Source: an uncultured Lachnospiraceae bacterium
Lineage (GTDB): Bacteria > Bacillota > Clostridia > Lachnospirales > Lachnospiraceae
Reading direction: 5' to 3'
Length of the DNA: 5,105 bases
Assembly (NCBI GenBank): GCA_945492935.1
Contig: CALYVE010000150.1
Coordinates: forward strand, 1 to 5,105
The notes under the pieces were generated by a model. It was not told where the DNA came from and did not search any database. It worked only from the letters and a program-made list of their open reading frames with translations. This document shows, in pieces, positions 1-5,105 of this stretch. A program made the position numbers and the translations under genes. Positions within the stretch are counted from its first letter, which is position 1. Each line of letters starts with the position of its first letter.

Positions 1-489
1 CTCACCGTTTTTTGCACCTTTCACGATACAATTAACAAGCGCAAGCTTATAACGGACAATCGCATCATCATAACTATATAATTCCTTGTCTGTATTAAGA
101 CCTTTGAAGGTAACACCTATTTTGTCATGAATTTCCTTTATTTGACGCATAGATAATTTGCCATAATACCTTGTAAGCGCTGAATAACCGCATTTATCAC
201 AACAGACAACATCGTACTTGTGCGGATCAACATCCTCATAAAACGGTCGTAAATCTGTATCTTTACCGGCAAGCTTAATCTTACCGGTGCGAATCATCTT
301 TGAAGAAAATGACAAATCGCAAACCGGGCATGTATAATGCTTGTCAAAAATGGCCTCGCGTTCCTTTTCTTCGGGTGTTTTTACAACAACCGCCTGTTGA
401 GCATCTGATTTCACAACGTTTTTCTCGATAATCTCTGCATTTTCGAAATTCCCTAGTCCTAATTTTTCAAATCCGGAAAAAAGACCCAT
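1..489 (-). CDS. DUF2225 family zinc-ribbon protein (3' end cut by window edge)
   Basis: The reading frame opens at ATG 489-487 and stays open to base 1, giving 163 residues without a stop; the C-terminus lies outside the window. After a variable, charged N-terminal stretch there is a CPVC motif (C54, C57), a segment containing DTDLRPFY (residues 77-84), then VVCCDKCGYSA with C97 and C100, and a helical part ending in DDAIVRYKLALVNC. Two CxxC pairs separated by about 40 residues, the D-P-H-K-Y-D-V-V segment before the second pair, and the RYKLAL helix are the hallmarks of DUF2225, a Firmicute family of unknown function whose cysteines probably bind zinc. No signal peptide or membrane segment is visible, so it is probably cytoplasmic. 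It starts 12 bases after the glnS stop and is probably cotranscribed with glnS. The family call is from motif recognition; no biochemical role can be assigned. Confidence 0.85.
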   Translation of the reverse strand, partial: MGLFSGFEKLGLGNFENAEIIEKNVVKSDAQQAVVVKTPEEKEREAIFDKHYTCPVCDLSFSSKMIRTGKIKLAGKDTDLRPFYEDVDPHKYDVVCCDKCGYSALTRYYGKLSMRQIKEIHDKIGVTFKGLNTDKELYSYDDAIVRYKLALVNCIVKGAKNGE

Positions 490-497
490 GCAACGTT

Positions 498-503
498 CCC
501 CCT
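498..503 (-). promoter_or_regulatory. Shine-Dalgarno of the DUF2225 gene, overlapping the glnS stop
   Basis: On the minus strand AGGGGG, one mismatch from AGGAGG, lies 8 bases before the ATG at 489. Its first two bases are the last two of the glnS TAG stop codon (504-502). This supports the chosen start and suggests that ribosomes finishing glnS may reinitiate on the next gene. Confidence 0.6.
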
Positions 504-2163
504 AGTTTGGTTTATATGAGCTCTTTAATGAAACAATACGGTTAAATACCAATCTGTCATCCGTTGAATCCTTTGAATCCACACAGAAATATCCGTGTCT
601 TAAGAACTGGAATGAATCTGCAGGTTTCGCATTGCTAAGTGCAGCCTCCAGCTTACAATTTTTCAAAACAGTAAGCGAATTTGGATTATAGTTTAATGTA
701 CCATCCTCATTTAACTTACCCTTCTCTTCGTCAACAATATTCTCGTACAGACGCACCTCTGCATCAACTGCACTTTCTGCAGAAACCCAATGAATTGTAC
801 CCTTAACCTTACGACCTTCAAAGCCGGAACCACTCTTTGTCTCAGGATCATATGTGCAATGAATTTCTGTAATATTACCGGCTTCGTCCTTCTTGTAGTC
901 AACACAACGAACGAAATATGCACCCTTTAATCGTACCTCATTTCCCGGGAATAAACGGAAATATTTTTTTGGTGGCTCCTCCATAAAGTCTTCACGTTCA
1001 ATATATAACTCACGGCTAAATGCAACCTTACGTTTGCCGGCCGCTTCATTTTCCTGATTGTTGTCGATATCAAAATATTCAACCTGTCCTTCCGGATAGT
1101 TGTCAATTACAAGCTTAATCGGGTCAAGTACAGCCATCATACGCGGTACCTTAAGCTTGAGGTCTTCACGGATACAATACTCAAGCATCGCATAATCTAC
1201 AGAACTGTTTGATTTTGAAATACCGACAAGCTCCATAAACATCTTAATGGATTCCGGAGTAAAACCTCTTCTGCGAAGTGCAGAAAGCGAAACGAGTCTT
1301 GGATCATCCCAGCCGTCTACAATACCATCCTCCACAAGCTTTTTGATGTATCGCTTACCTGTTACAACATTTGTAAGGTAAAGCTTCGCAAATTCAATCT
1401 GTCTCGGAGGATTTGTATATTCAAGCTCCGTTACAACCCACTCATAAAGAGGTCTGTGATCCTCAAATTCCAATGTACAAATGGAATGTGTGATTCCTTC
1501 AATGGCATCCTCAATCGGATGTGCAAAGTCATACATCGGGTAAATGCACCACTTATCACCGGTGTTGTGATGTGTCATACGTGCAATACGATAAATAACA
1601 GGATCTCTCATATTCATATTCGGACTTGCCATATCAATCTTTGCACGAAGAACCTTGCTTCCATCCGCAAATTCACCGTTCTTCATAGCCTCAAATAAAG
1701 ATAAGTTTTCCTCGATGCTTCGGTTACGATACGGGCTCTCTTTACCGGGCTCTGTCAATGTTCCTCTATACTCTCGAATCTCGTCAGCAGTCAAATCACA
1801 AACGTAAGCCTTGCCTTTTTTGATCAATTTGATGGCTGCCTCATACATTGCATCAAAATAGTCTGAAGCAAAAAATACTTCATCACGGAAATCGGCACCA
1901 AGCCACTTAATATCATCAATGATAGATTGTACGAACTCCGTTTTCTCCTTTGTCGGGTTTGTATCATCAAAACGGAAATTAAATTGTCCGCCATATTGCT
2001 TTGCAAGACCGTAATTCAGCAAAATAGATTTTGCATGTCCAATATGCAAATAGCCGTTTGGCTCCGGAGGGAAACGTGTAACAACCTTTGTGTATCTTCC
2101 TTCCTTTAAATCCTTGTCAATTTCCTGTTCAATAAAATTTCTTGAAATAACTTCGCCTTCCAT
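502..2163 (-). CDS. glnS: Glutaminyl-tRNA synthetase (GlnRS)
   Basis: This enzyme attaches glutamine to tRNA-Gln using ATP in the cytoplasm. The protein has 553 residues, almost the same length as the E. coli enzyme, and is colinear with it. The N-terminus [11 protein letters not shown] leads into [18 protein letters not shown], with the class I HIGH signature at H40-H43. It is followed by RFDDTNP, the [19 protein letters not shown] acceptor-binding region, [23 protein letters not shown] and [11 protein letters not shown], then the anticodon-binding beta-barrels with [13 protein letters not shown] and the C-terminal [11 protein letters not shown] and VFNR segments. The KMSKS element is divergent: VVTGKR at residues 266-271 stands where E. 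coli has VMSKR, keeping the lysine K270. The start is supported by AAGGAGG 5 bases upstream. The gene has its own promoter and is followed closely by the DUF2225 gene. Many Firmicutes lack GlnRS and make Gln-tRNA by amidation with GatCAB; this genome has the direct route at least. Confidence 0.98.
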   Translation of the reverse strand: MEGEVISRNFIEQEIDKDLKEGRYTKVVTRFPPEPNGYLHIGHAKSILLNYGLAKQYGGQFNFRFDDTNPTKEKTEFVQSIIDDIKWLGADFRDEVFFASDYFDAMYEAAIKLIKKGKAYVCDLTADEIREYRGTLTEPGKESPYRNRSIEENLSLFEAMKNGEFADGSKVLRAKIDMASPNMNMRDPVIYRIARMTHHNTGDKWCIYPMYDFAHPIEDAIEGITHSICTLEFEDHRPLYEWVVTELEYTNPPRQIEFAKLYLTNVVTGKRYIKKLVEDGIVDGWDDPRLVSLSALRRRGFTPESIKMFMELVGISKSNSSVDYAMLEYCIREDLKLKVPRMMAVLDPIKLVIDNYPEGQVEYFDIDNNQENEAAGKRKVAFSRELYIEREDFMEEPPKKYFRLFPGNEVRLKGAYFVRCVDYKKDEAGNITEIHCTYDPETKSGSGFEGRKVKGTIHWVSAESAVDAEVRLYENIVDEEKGKLNEDGTLNYNPNSLTVLKNCKLEAALSNAKPADSFQFLRHGYFCVDSKDSTDDRLVFNRIVSLKSSYKPN

Positions 2164-2168
2164 GTATG

Positions 2169-2175
2169 CCTCCTT
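2169..2175 (-). promoter_or_regulatory. Shine-Dalgarno of glnS
   Basis: A perfect AAGGAGG on the minus strand sits 5 bases before the ATG at 2163. It fixes the glnS start and is the strongest ribosome-binding site in the window. Confidence 0.9.
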
Positions 2176-2205
2176 GAAGGAAATATAAATCTATTCGTAA
2201 CGCTT

Positions 2206-2234
2206 ATCATACCATTTTATGAGCTTTCCGTCAA
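2206..2234 (-). promoter_or_regulatory. Sigma-A promoter of glnS
   Basis: On the minus strand TTGACG (2234-2229, one mismatch from the -35 consensus) and TATGAT (2211-2206, one mismatch from TATAAT) are separated by exactly 17 bases. A TG one base before the -10 makes it an extended -10 element. The expected start of transcription is near 2199, leaving a leader of about 36 bases, too short for a T-box. The -35 box overlaps the TGA stop (2233-2231) of the upstream membrane-protein gene, so the promoter partly lies in that gene's 3' end. Confidence 0.75.
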
Positions 2235-4315
2235 ATATGAGAGTCCTCATCCGGTGCAAATGCGCTGTCTAGCCGTGCATCATACTGATCGTTTATTTTT
2301 TCCTGAATGTGCTTCGAGGTTTCTGCATAGTCCTCCAGCGAAATTTCAGGAACAAAATCTATTTGAAATTCTTCTGTCTCACCTTTTTCAGTTGCTGTTA
2401 ATGCATCTGCTTCATTAGATAGTGCGACTGTCTCCGTCTCTTCTTTCTGTTTAGATGCTTTGCTCTCCGTTTGTTCTTTCTGTGTAACAGCTTGACTCTC
2501 AGTTTTCGTTCCAAGAATAGCTGCCGCCATTTCATTTGCCTTATCAACAACGACCTTTTGTTCTGCCGTTATTTCTTTTGCAGTTTCTTCCTCTACGCTC
2601 TGCTCTTCTTCAACCGCTTCGGTTTCCTTTTGTGCAGCATTGTCATCAAGCACAGGCTTCACTGCTCCCACCTTGTCGGCTCCGTTTACGGATACAAGCT
2701 GCTCAACCATACTCTCCGCAAGATCAAGCTCATCCTTTAACTGACGTTTTCTGACAATCTGAACAATCATGAGTACTGCAAACAGAATCATACCGCCCAG
2801 ACAAACAAACATTAAAATTGCAAGTACTTGCTTCGTAAAGAAACCTTCATCCTTTTTCTCGACAACTACAGGTGCCGGTGTGTCGGAAACGGTTGAAACC
2901 TCCGGTTCCGGCAAACTATCCGGTGCATATCGCAAAAAAGACTGTTCCAAATCGTCATAAAGATAAAAGCCTTCTAAACCGTTTATATTCATTGCATAGA
3001 CTAAATACATGTGTGTATCTGTCGCATATGCCGAATGGTAGGCTGTAACCTTTTTATTTTGAATCGTAATTTCTACTTCCGCATACCCTTCCGGAATTGA
3101 TTTATTTTCAGGTATCGTACGAATTACAAAACGATTGTTGTTTGATGCAAGCTCCTCATATGGTGTAAATGATTCATCAACAGATTCGTAAATATACCAG
3201 GCTGCTTTGACTTCTGTAATGTCCTCTACCGCAGACTCCTCATCCGAAGCATCGGTCGTTTCTTCTGTTGCTTGCTCTGTAGTTTCCTCACTATCAGCAT
3301 CCTCTTTCGAGTCATCCTCTGTCTTCGAAAGTTTTTCCTGCAGACAAACAATCGTAAGCAATTTGTTCGGTGACTGATATGCAGGTACTTCCCAATCCTT
3401 ATATTCGATCGATATTGGTGAAAAATTCTCCGGTACGGCAAGTCCGGCACCATCCGATGCAAATACAAACTGCTTTCCGTCGATTTCAATTACGGCATCA
3501 TCTAAAAGCTCTCCTACAATAACCTGTAATGTATATATCTTTGTATAACCATTCTCGGCTACTACGGTAATCTTTACTTCATTTACACCCGGCTTTAATT
3601 CATCTGCACCTTCGATTGTATATTTTGCAGTTGAATCCTCCTTTTCCGGTGTAACCTTAATGCTTTTTGTATCTCTGCTTACATTGACTGTATATTCTGT
3701 AATGTCATATCGAAACTCTTTATCAAGTTCCCCCGGCTCAACTCCAATTGCGATAAGATTGCTGTTGTCTGACTTTTCCTCTTCCGAAGTCTTCTCTTCA
3801 GTTGTTGTGCCCGGTTTCTTCTCTTCGGTTGTTGTGCCCGGTTTCTTCTCTTCAGTTGTTGCAGGTGTTTGTGAACCACCGGTAACCGTAATGTTTACGC
3901 CGGCATGTGCTACAGATAATGTTGTACCTTCCAAACTATAAAACTCAGAACCACTTGTGGATACCCCTGCTGTACCTGCTGAGATAGCTTTAAATGTAAT
4001 CGTTGCAGAAGATGATGAACCTGTACCTGAAAGTGTGACAGAACCACCTCCGCCATTTCCCATTCCACTGCAAGATACGTACTGAAGTACACCGGAATTA
4101 TAACCAACATACATTGTATATGCCGATAAACTACTTCCACTTACCGATACTGTAACCGATACTGTATCTCCCACTTTCACACTGGATGCTGAAATCGAAA
4201 TGACTACCGACACGTCTGCTGCCTTTGGCTTCAACGGGTTTGTATTCAAGCCAAATACAAACATCGTCATGAGTGCAACAATTAATGCTATTTTCTTTTT
4301 AAGTCTGTTTTTCAT
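2231..4315 (-). CDS. Membrane-anchored surface protein: cohesin-like + cadherin-like + duplicated module + TM + acidic tail
   Basis: This 694-residue protein looks like a single-pass membrane protein with most of its mass outside. Residues 1-33 form a signal peptide (basic MKNRLKKK, hydrophobic IALIVALMTMFVFGL, likely cut near KAA/D). Residues 34-145 are a beta-rich, Ser/Gly/Val-rich domain with SVKVGDTVSVTVSV, SAYTMYVGYNSGVLQYVS and SATITFKAISAGTAGVS, the strand pattern of cohesins. Residues 153-175 are a TTEEKKPGT repeat linker. Residues 187-269 are a cadherin-like beta-sandwich (LIAIGVEPG ... YDITEYTVNV ... NGYTKIYTLQVIV). Residues 281-465 hold two copies of an unnamed module, the first interrupted by an acidic insertion. 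A membrane helix spans about 496-521 and is followed by RKRQLK, placing the C-terminus inside. The tail 522-694 is rich in Glu, Thr, Gln and Lys. It follows the dockerin-protein gene by 21 bases, suggesting one transcript and a docking partnership. The cohesin call is from pattern only, and the domain is shorter than a typical cohesin of about 140 residues. The exact function is unknown. Confidence 0.85.
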   Translation of the reverse strand: MKNRLKKKIALIVALMTMFVFGLNTNPLKPKAADVSVVISISASSVKVGDTVSVTVSVSGSSLSAYTMYVGYNSGVLQYVSCSGMGNGGGGSVTLSGTGSSSSATITFKAISAGTAGVSTSGSEFYSLEGTTLSVAHAGVNITVTGGSQTPATTEEKKPGTTTEEKKPGTTTEEKTSEEEKSDNSNLIAIGVEPGELDKEFRYDITEYTVNVSRDTKSIKVTPEKEDSTAKYTIEGADELKPGVNEVKITVVAENGYTKIYTLQVIVGELLDDAVIEIDGKQFVFASDGAGLAVPENFSPISIEYKDWEVPAYQSPNKLLTIVCLQEKLSKTEDDSKEDADSEETTEQATEETTDASDEESAVEDITEVKAAWYIYESVDESFTPYEELASNNNRFVIRTIPENKSIPEGYAEVEITIQNKKVTAYHSAYATDTHMYLVYAMNINGLEGFYLYDDLEQSFLRYAPDSLPEPEVSTVSDTPAPVVVEKKDEGFFTKQVLAILMFVCLGGMILFAVLMIVQIVRKRQLKDELDLAESMVEQLVSVNGADKVGAVKPVLDDNAAQKETEAVEEEQSVEEETAKEITAEQKVVVDKANEMAAAILGTKTESQAVTQKEQTESKASKQKEETETVALSNEADALTATEKGETEEFQIDFVPEISLEDYAETSKHIQEKINDQYDARLDSAFAPDEDSHI
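2753..2830 (-). other. Transmembrane helix of the surface protein
   Basis: Residues 496-521 are a continuous hydrophobic run (from QVLAILMF to LMIVQIV) flanked by TKQ outside and RKRQLK inside. By the positive-inside rule and the N-terminal signal peptide, residues 34-495 are outside and 522-694 are cytoplasmic. There is no LPXTG sortase motif. Confidence 0.9.
2921..3475 (-). repeat. Internally duplicated extracellular module with acidic insertion in copy 1
   Basis: Copy 1 is residues 281-389 and copy 2 is residues 394-465. They align without gaps over their first 33 residues (281-313 against 394-426), sharing FV, PE and a final V-x-AY with many conservative hydrophobic matches. They align again at WYIYESVDESFTPY (373-386) against FYLYDDLEQSFLRY (450-463). 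Between these blocks copy 2 has a short NINGLEG turn, while copy 1 has about 44 residues rich in Glu, Asp, Ser and Thr (about 327-370). I do not recognise a named domain. The repeat was found by eye in the translation. Confidence 0.7.
3509..3757 (-). other. Cadherin-like beta-sandwich domain in the membrane protein
   Basis: Residues 187-269 show the family pattern: LIAIGV at the start, YDITEYTVNVSRDTKSIKVTP in the middle, then LKPGVNEVKITVVAENGYTKIYTLQV. The D-x-x-x-x-x-Y-T-V and the G-x-N-x-x-x-I-x-V-x-A-x-N-G motifs are typical of the bacterial cadherin-like family seen in many secreted Firmicute proteins. It probably acts as a spacer or adhesive module. Confidence 0.8.
3791..3859 (-). repeat. 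27-bp tandem repeat encoding TTEEKKPGT linker
   Basis: The array has about 2.6 copies of a 27-base unit: two complete units and one partial. The two complete units differ at only one base in the part that can be compared. They encode TTEEKKPGT twice and then TTEEK, residues 153-175, a Pro/Thr/Glu-Lys hydrophilic linker between the cohesin-like and cadherin-like domains. The high DNA identity suggests recent duplication and possible copy-number variation. Confidence 0.9.
3881..4216 (-). other. Cohesin-like domain
   Basis: Residues 34-145, straight after the signal peptide, are a beta-rich domain. The opening ISASSVKVGDTVSVTVSV resembles the first cohesin strands (x-V-x-x-G-x-x-V-x-V-x-V). AYTMYVGYNSGVLQYVS matches the cohesin core where a polypeptide is followed by Y-D/N-x-x-V-L. 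ATITFKAISAGTAGVSTSGSEF matches the I-x-F-x-A-x-x-x-x-G-x-x-x-I pattern, and VAHAGVNITV matches the closing strand. The domain is short (about 112 residues) with a Gly/Ser-rich loop at 83-103, so a relative in the carbohydrate-binding/cohesin superfold is the main alternative. Confidence 0.6.
4217..4315 (-). other. Signal peptide of the membrane protein
   Basis: Residues 1-33 have a five-charge basic start (K2, R4, K6-K8), a hydrophobic core from I9 to L23 and a polar region ending PKAA before D34. There is no lipobox cysteine, so Sec signal peptidase I cleavage is expected. Confidence 0.85.
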
Positions 4316-4319
4316 ACGT

Positions 4320-4326
4320 TCACCCT
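4320..4326 (-). promoter_or_regulatory. Shine-Dalgarno of the membrane-protein gene
   Basis: AGGGTGA on the minus strand lies 4 bases before the ATG at 4315; its GGTGA part pairs with the 3' end of 16S rRNA. A second purine run, AAAAGGA, lies a few bases further upstream. The 21-base gap to the previous stop has no room for a terminator or promoter, supporting cotranscription with the dockerin gene. Confidence 0.6.
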
Positions 4327-4336
4327 ATTCCTTTTG

Positions 4337-5105
4337 TTAGTATAACGACTCAAGCCCAACAATATGTCTTTGAATCTTAATAATATCAAGTGCCGTAACC
4401 TGACCATCGCCATTGACATCAGCGCGGACATCATTTATATCAAGCCCTACGATAATTCGTTGAATTTTGATAATATCAAGTGCTGAAATGTTTCCGTCAC
4501 CATTTACATCACCCCGTATACTGTCAGTTGGCGGATTAATAGGTGTATCCACACCTGTCTGCGTCTGCGAGTTTAGTGTAACAGTTCCGGCATTCGCATC
4601 CCCTCGAATCAACTTAATTACATAATTTCGAACATCACCATTTTGCGCCGTAACATCGATATATAATAAATTTGTTCCCGGATTCAGATTATAGGTACCT
4701 GTACCAAAAATCTTAGCATTGGAATTAACAGTTGTCGCTGCAACAGTAACACTGCTAACTGAATCCTGGAATGTATATGTATATTCTGTTGCATAATTAA
4801 CGGATGTAATATCCTGACCCGAAACCGAAATTGTCTTTAACCAATTGTTTGGATTACCGGAATCCGCAGGCTTTGTTGTCGCCGTTTCCGAAATACCATA
4901 ATATACCGGGATTTCAAAAACAATTGCCGTGTCAAGCAACCCATTTGCTTTGTAAGCATTATATACAGACAAACACTCTGTTGCGGGTGCTTGTATATTT
5001 GTCATGTACTGATGTGTATACAAACCACTGCTACTGTTCGTCACGTTAAACTTCTGTGTATATAACGTATTTTGACCTTTGTTAATATATCCGCTGCCCA
5101 GCCAT
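4337..5105 (-). CDS. Secreted glucosaminidase-like protein with cadherin-like and dockerin domains (5' end cut by window edge)
   Basis: The frame is open from the window edge to TAA at 4339-4337, giving 255 visible residues. The first visible residues, WLGSGYINKGQNTLYTQKF, then HQYMTNIQAP and FEIPVYYG, match the end of bacterial glucosaminidase domains (LytG-like, family GH73-type), where GQ-TLY and HQY-TNI are typical. These enzymes cut the glycan strands of peptidoglycan outside the cell. The catalytic part would lie upstream of the window and cannot be checked. A cadherin-like domain follows (visible residues about 89-168), then a Thr/Pro/Gln linker, then a dockerin with two calcium-binding repeats and a short tail ESLY. 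A GTG at 5044 could be taken for a start, but the conserved glucosaminidase motif continues upstream of it, so it is an internal valine. It is the first visible gene of the probable operon with the cohesin-like membrane protein. The hydrolase identity is fairly sure; the dockerin is very clear. Confidence 0.85.
   Translation of the reverse strand, partial: WLGSGYINKGQNTLYTQKFNVTNSSSGLYTHQYMTNIQAPATECLSVYNAYKANGLLDTAIVFEIPVYYGISETATTKPADSGNPNNWLKTISVSGQDITSVNYATEYTYTFQDSVSSVTVAATTVNSNAKIFGTGTYNLNPGTNLLYIDVTAQNGDVRNYVIKLIRGDANAGTVTLNSQTQTGVDTPINPPTDSIRGDVNGDGNISALDIIKIQRIIVGLDINDVRADVNGDGQVTALDIIKIQRHIVGLESLY
4355..4510 (-). repeat. Dockerin: two near-identical EF-hand-like calcium repeats
   Basis: Repeat 1 (4510-4445) begins DVNGDGNISALDIIKIQR and repeat 2 (4420-4355) begins DVNGDGQVTALDIIKIQR; both end in IVG. 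Each has calcium-binding residues at loop positions 1 (D), 3 (N), 5 (D) and 12 (D), followed by a helix. Positions 10-11, which set partner choice in known type I dockerins, are Ala-Leu in both copies, so the surface is nearly two-fold symmetric. Eight residues separate the two. Confidence 0.95.
4601..4840 (-). other. Cadherin-like beta-sandwich domain in the dockerin protein
   Basis: The segment starts LKTISVSGQDITSVNYATEY and contains YNLNPGTNLLYIDVTAQNGD followed by NYVIKLIRG, the G-x-N-x-x-x-I-x-V-x-A-x-N-G-x-x-x-x-Y pattern of the cadherin-like family. It sits between the hydrolase domain and the dockerin. The neighbouring membrane protein carries a related domain. Confidence 0.8.

Noticed and set aside
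1456..1698. Plus-strand open frame inside glnS
   Set aside because: It is antisense to conserved GlnRS motifs and its product shows no recognisable domain.
2171..2181. Small inverted repeat TCCTT-C-AAGGA in the glnS leader, as a hairpin or regulatory switch
   Set aside because: The loop would be one base and the stem five base pairs at most, not a stable hairpin. The AAGGA half is simply the Shine-Dalgarno.
2164..2205. T-box leader controlling glnS
   Set aside because: The predicted leader is about 36 bases, far too short for T-box stems and antiterminator, and no T-box consensus is visible.
2795..2860. Sortase anchoring of the surface protein
   Set aside because: No LPXTG-like motif precedes the hydrophobic helix, and 173 residues follow it; this is a true membrane span, not a sortase signal.
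3226..3489. Minus-strand open frame of 87 codons inside the membrane-protein gene
   Set aside because: It lies in another frame of a well-supported coding region and gives a basic, low-complexity product typical of a shadow of acidic repeats.
3660..3941. Plus-strand open frame of 93 codons opposite the linker repeats
   Set aside because: Its SSVVVPGFF repeats are the antisense reading of the TTEEKKPGT array; there is no ribosome site or family match.
5042..5044. GTG as the start codon of the dockerin protein
   Set aside because: The frame stays open to the window edge and the upstream residues form a conserved glucosaminidase motif. No good Shine-Dalgarno precedes the GTG.
2231..5105. A cellulosome gene cluster
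   Set aside because: There is only one cohesin-like domain and one dockerin, with no cellulase, cellulose-binding module or multi-cohesin scaffold in view; the cargo looks like a peptidoglycan hydrolase.

Overview
The window looks like a piece of a low-to-moderate-GC Firmicute genome, most likely a Lachnospiraceae-type Clostridium relative. The reasons are the bacterial-type glutaminyl-tRNA synthetase with a clostridial-looking KMSKS region, strong AAGGAGG-type ribosome sites, a sigma-A promoter with a 17-bp spacer, and surface proteins built from cadherin-like, cohesin-like and dockerin modules. The taxon is inferred from these traits and was not tested by a search. All four genes lie on the minus strand, so transcription runs from high to low coordinates. 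Both outermost genes are cut by the window edges.

In transcription order, 5105-4337 is the C-terminal part of a secreted protein. It holds the end of a glucosaminidase-like peptidoglycan hydrolase domain, a cadherin-like beta-sandwich, and a two-repeat dockerin. After 21 bases comes 4315-2231, a 694-residue single-pass membrane protein. It has a signal peptide, a cohesin-like domain, a TTEEKKPGT repeat linker, a cadherin-like domain, an internally duplicated extracellular module, one membrane helix, and a long glutamate-rich cytoplasmic tail. After a 67-base gap carrying a good promoter comes 2163-502, glnS. Twelve bases later, with its Shine-Dalgarno overlapping the glnS stop codon, a DUF2225 zinc-ribbon protein starts at 489 and runs off the left edge.

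The window divides into two units. The upstream surface unit pairs a dockerin-bearing putative cell-wall hydrolase with a membrane-anchored protein carrying a cohesin-like domain. The simplest hypothesis is that the second protein docks the first at the cell surface, a small non-cellulosomal cohesin-dockerin arrangement with a possible link to the cytoplasm through the tail. The downstream housekeeping unit, glnS-DUF2225, has its own promoter whose -35 box overlaps the stop codon of the membrane-protein gene. No tRNA, rRNA, CRISPR, IS element or convincing intrinsic terminator was seen. The only non-coding stretches are short: 490-501, 2164-2230 and 4316-4336.
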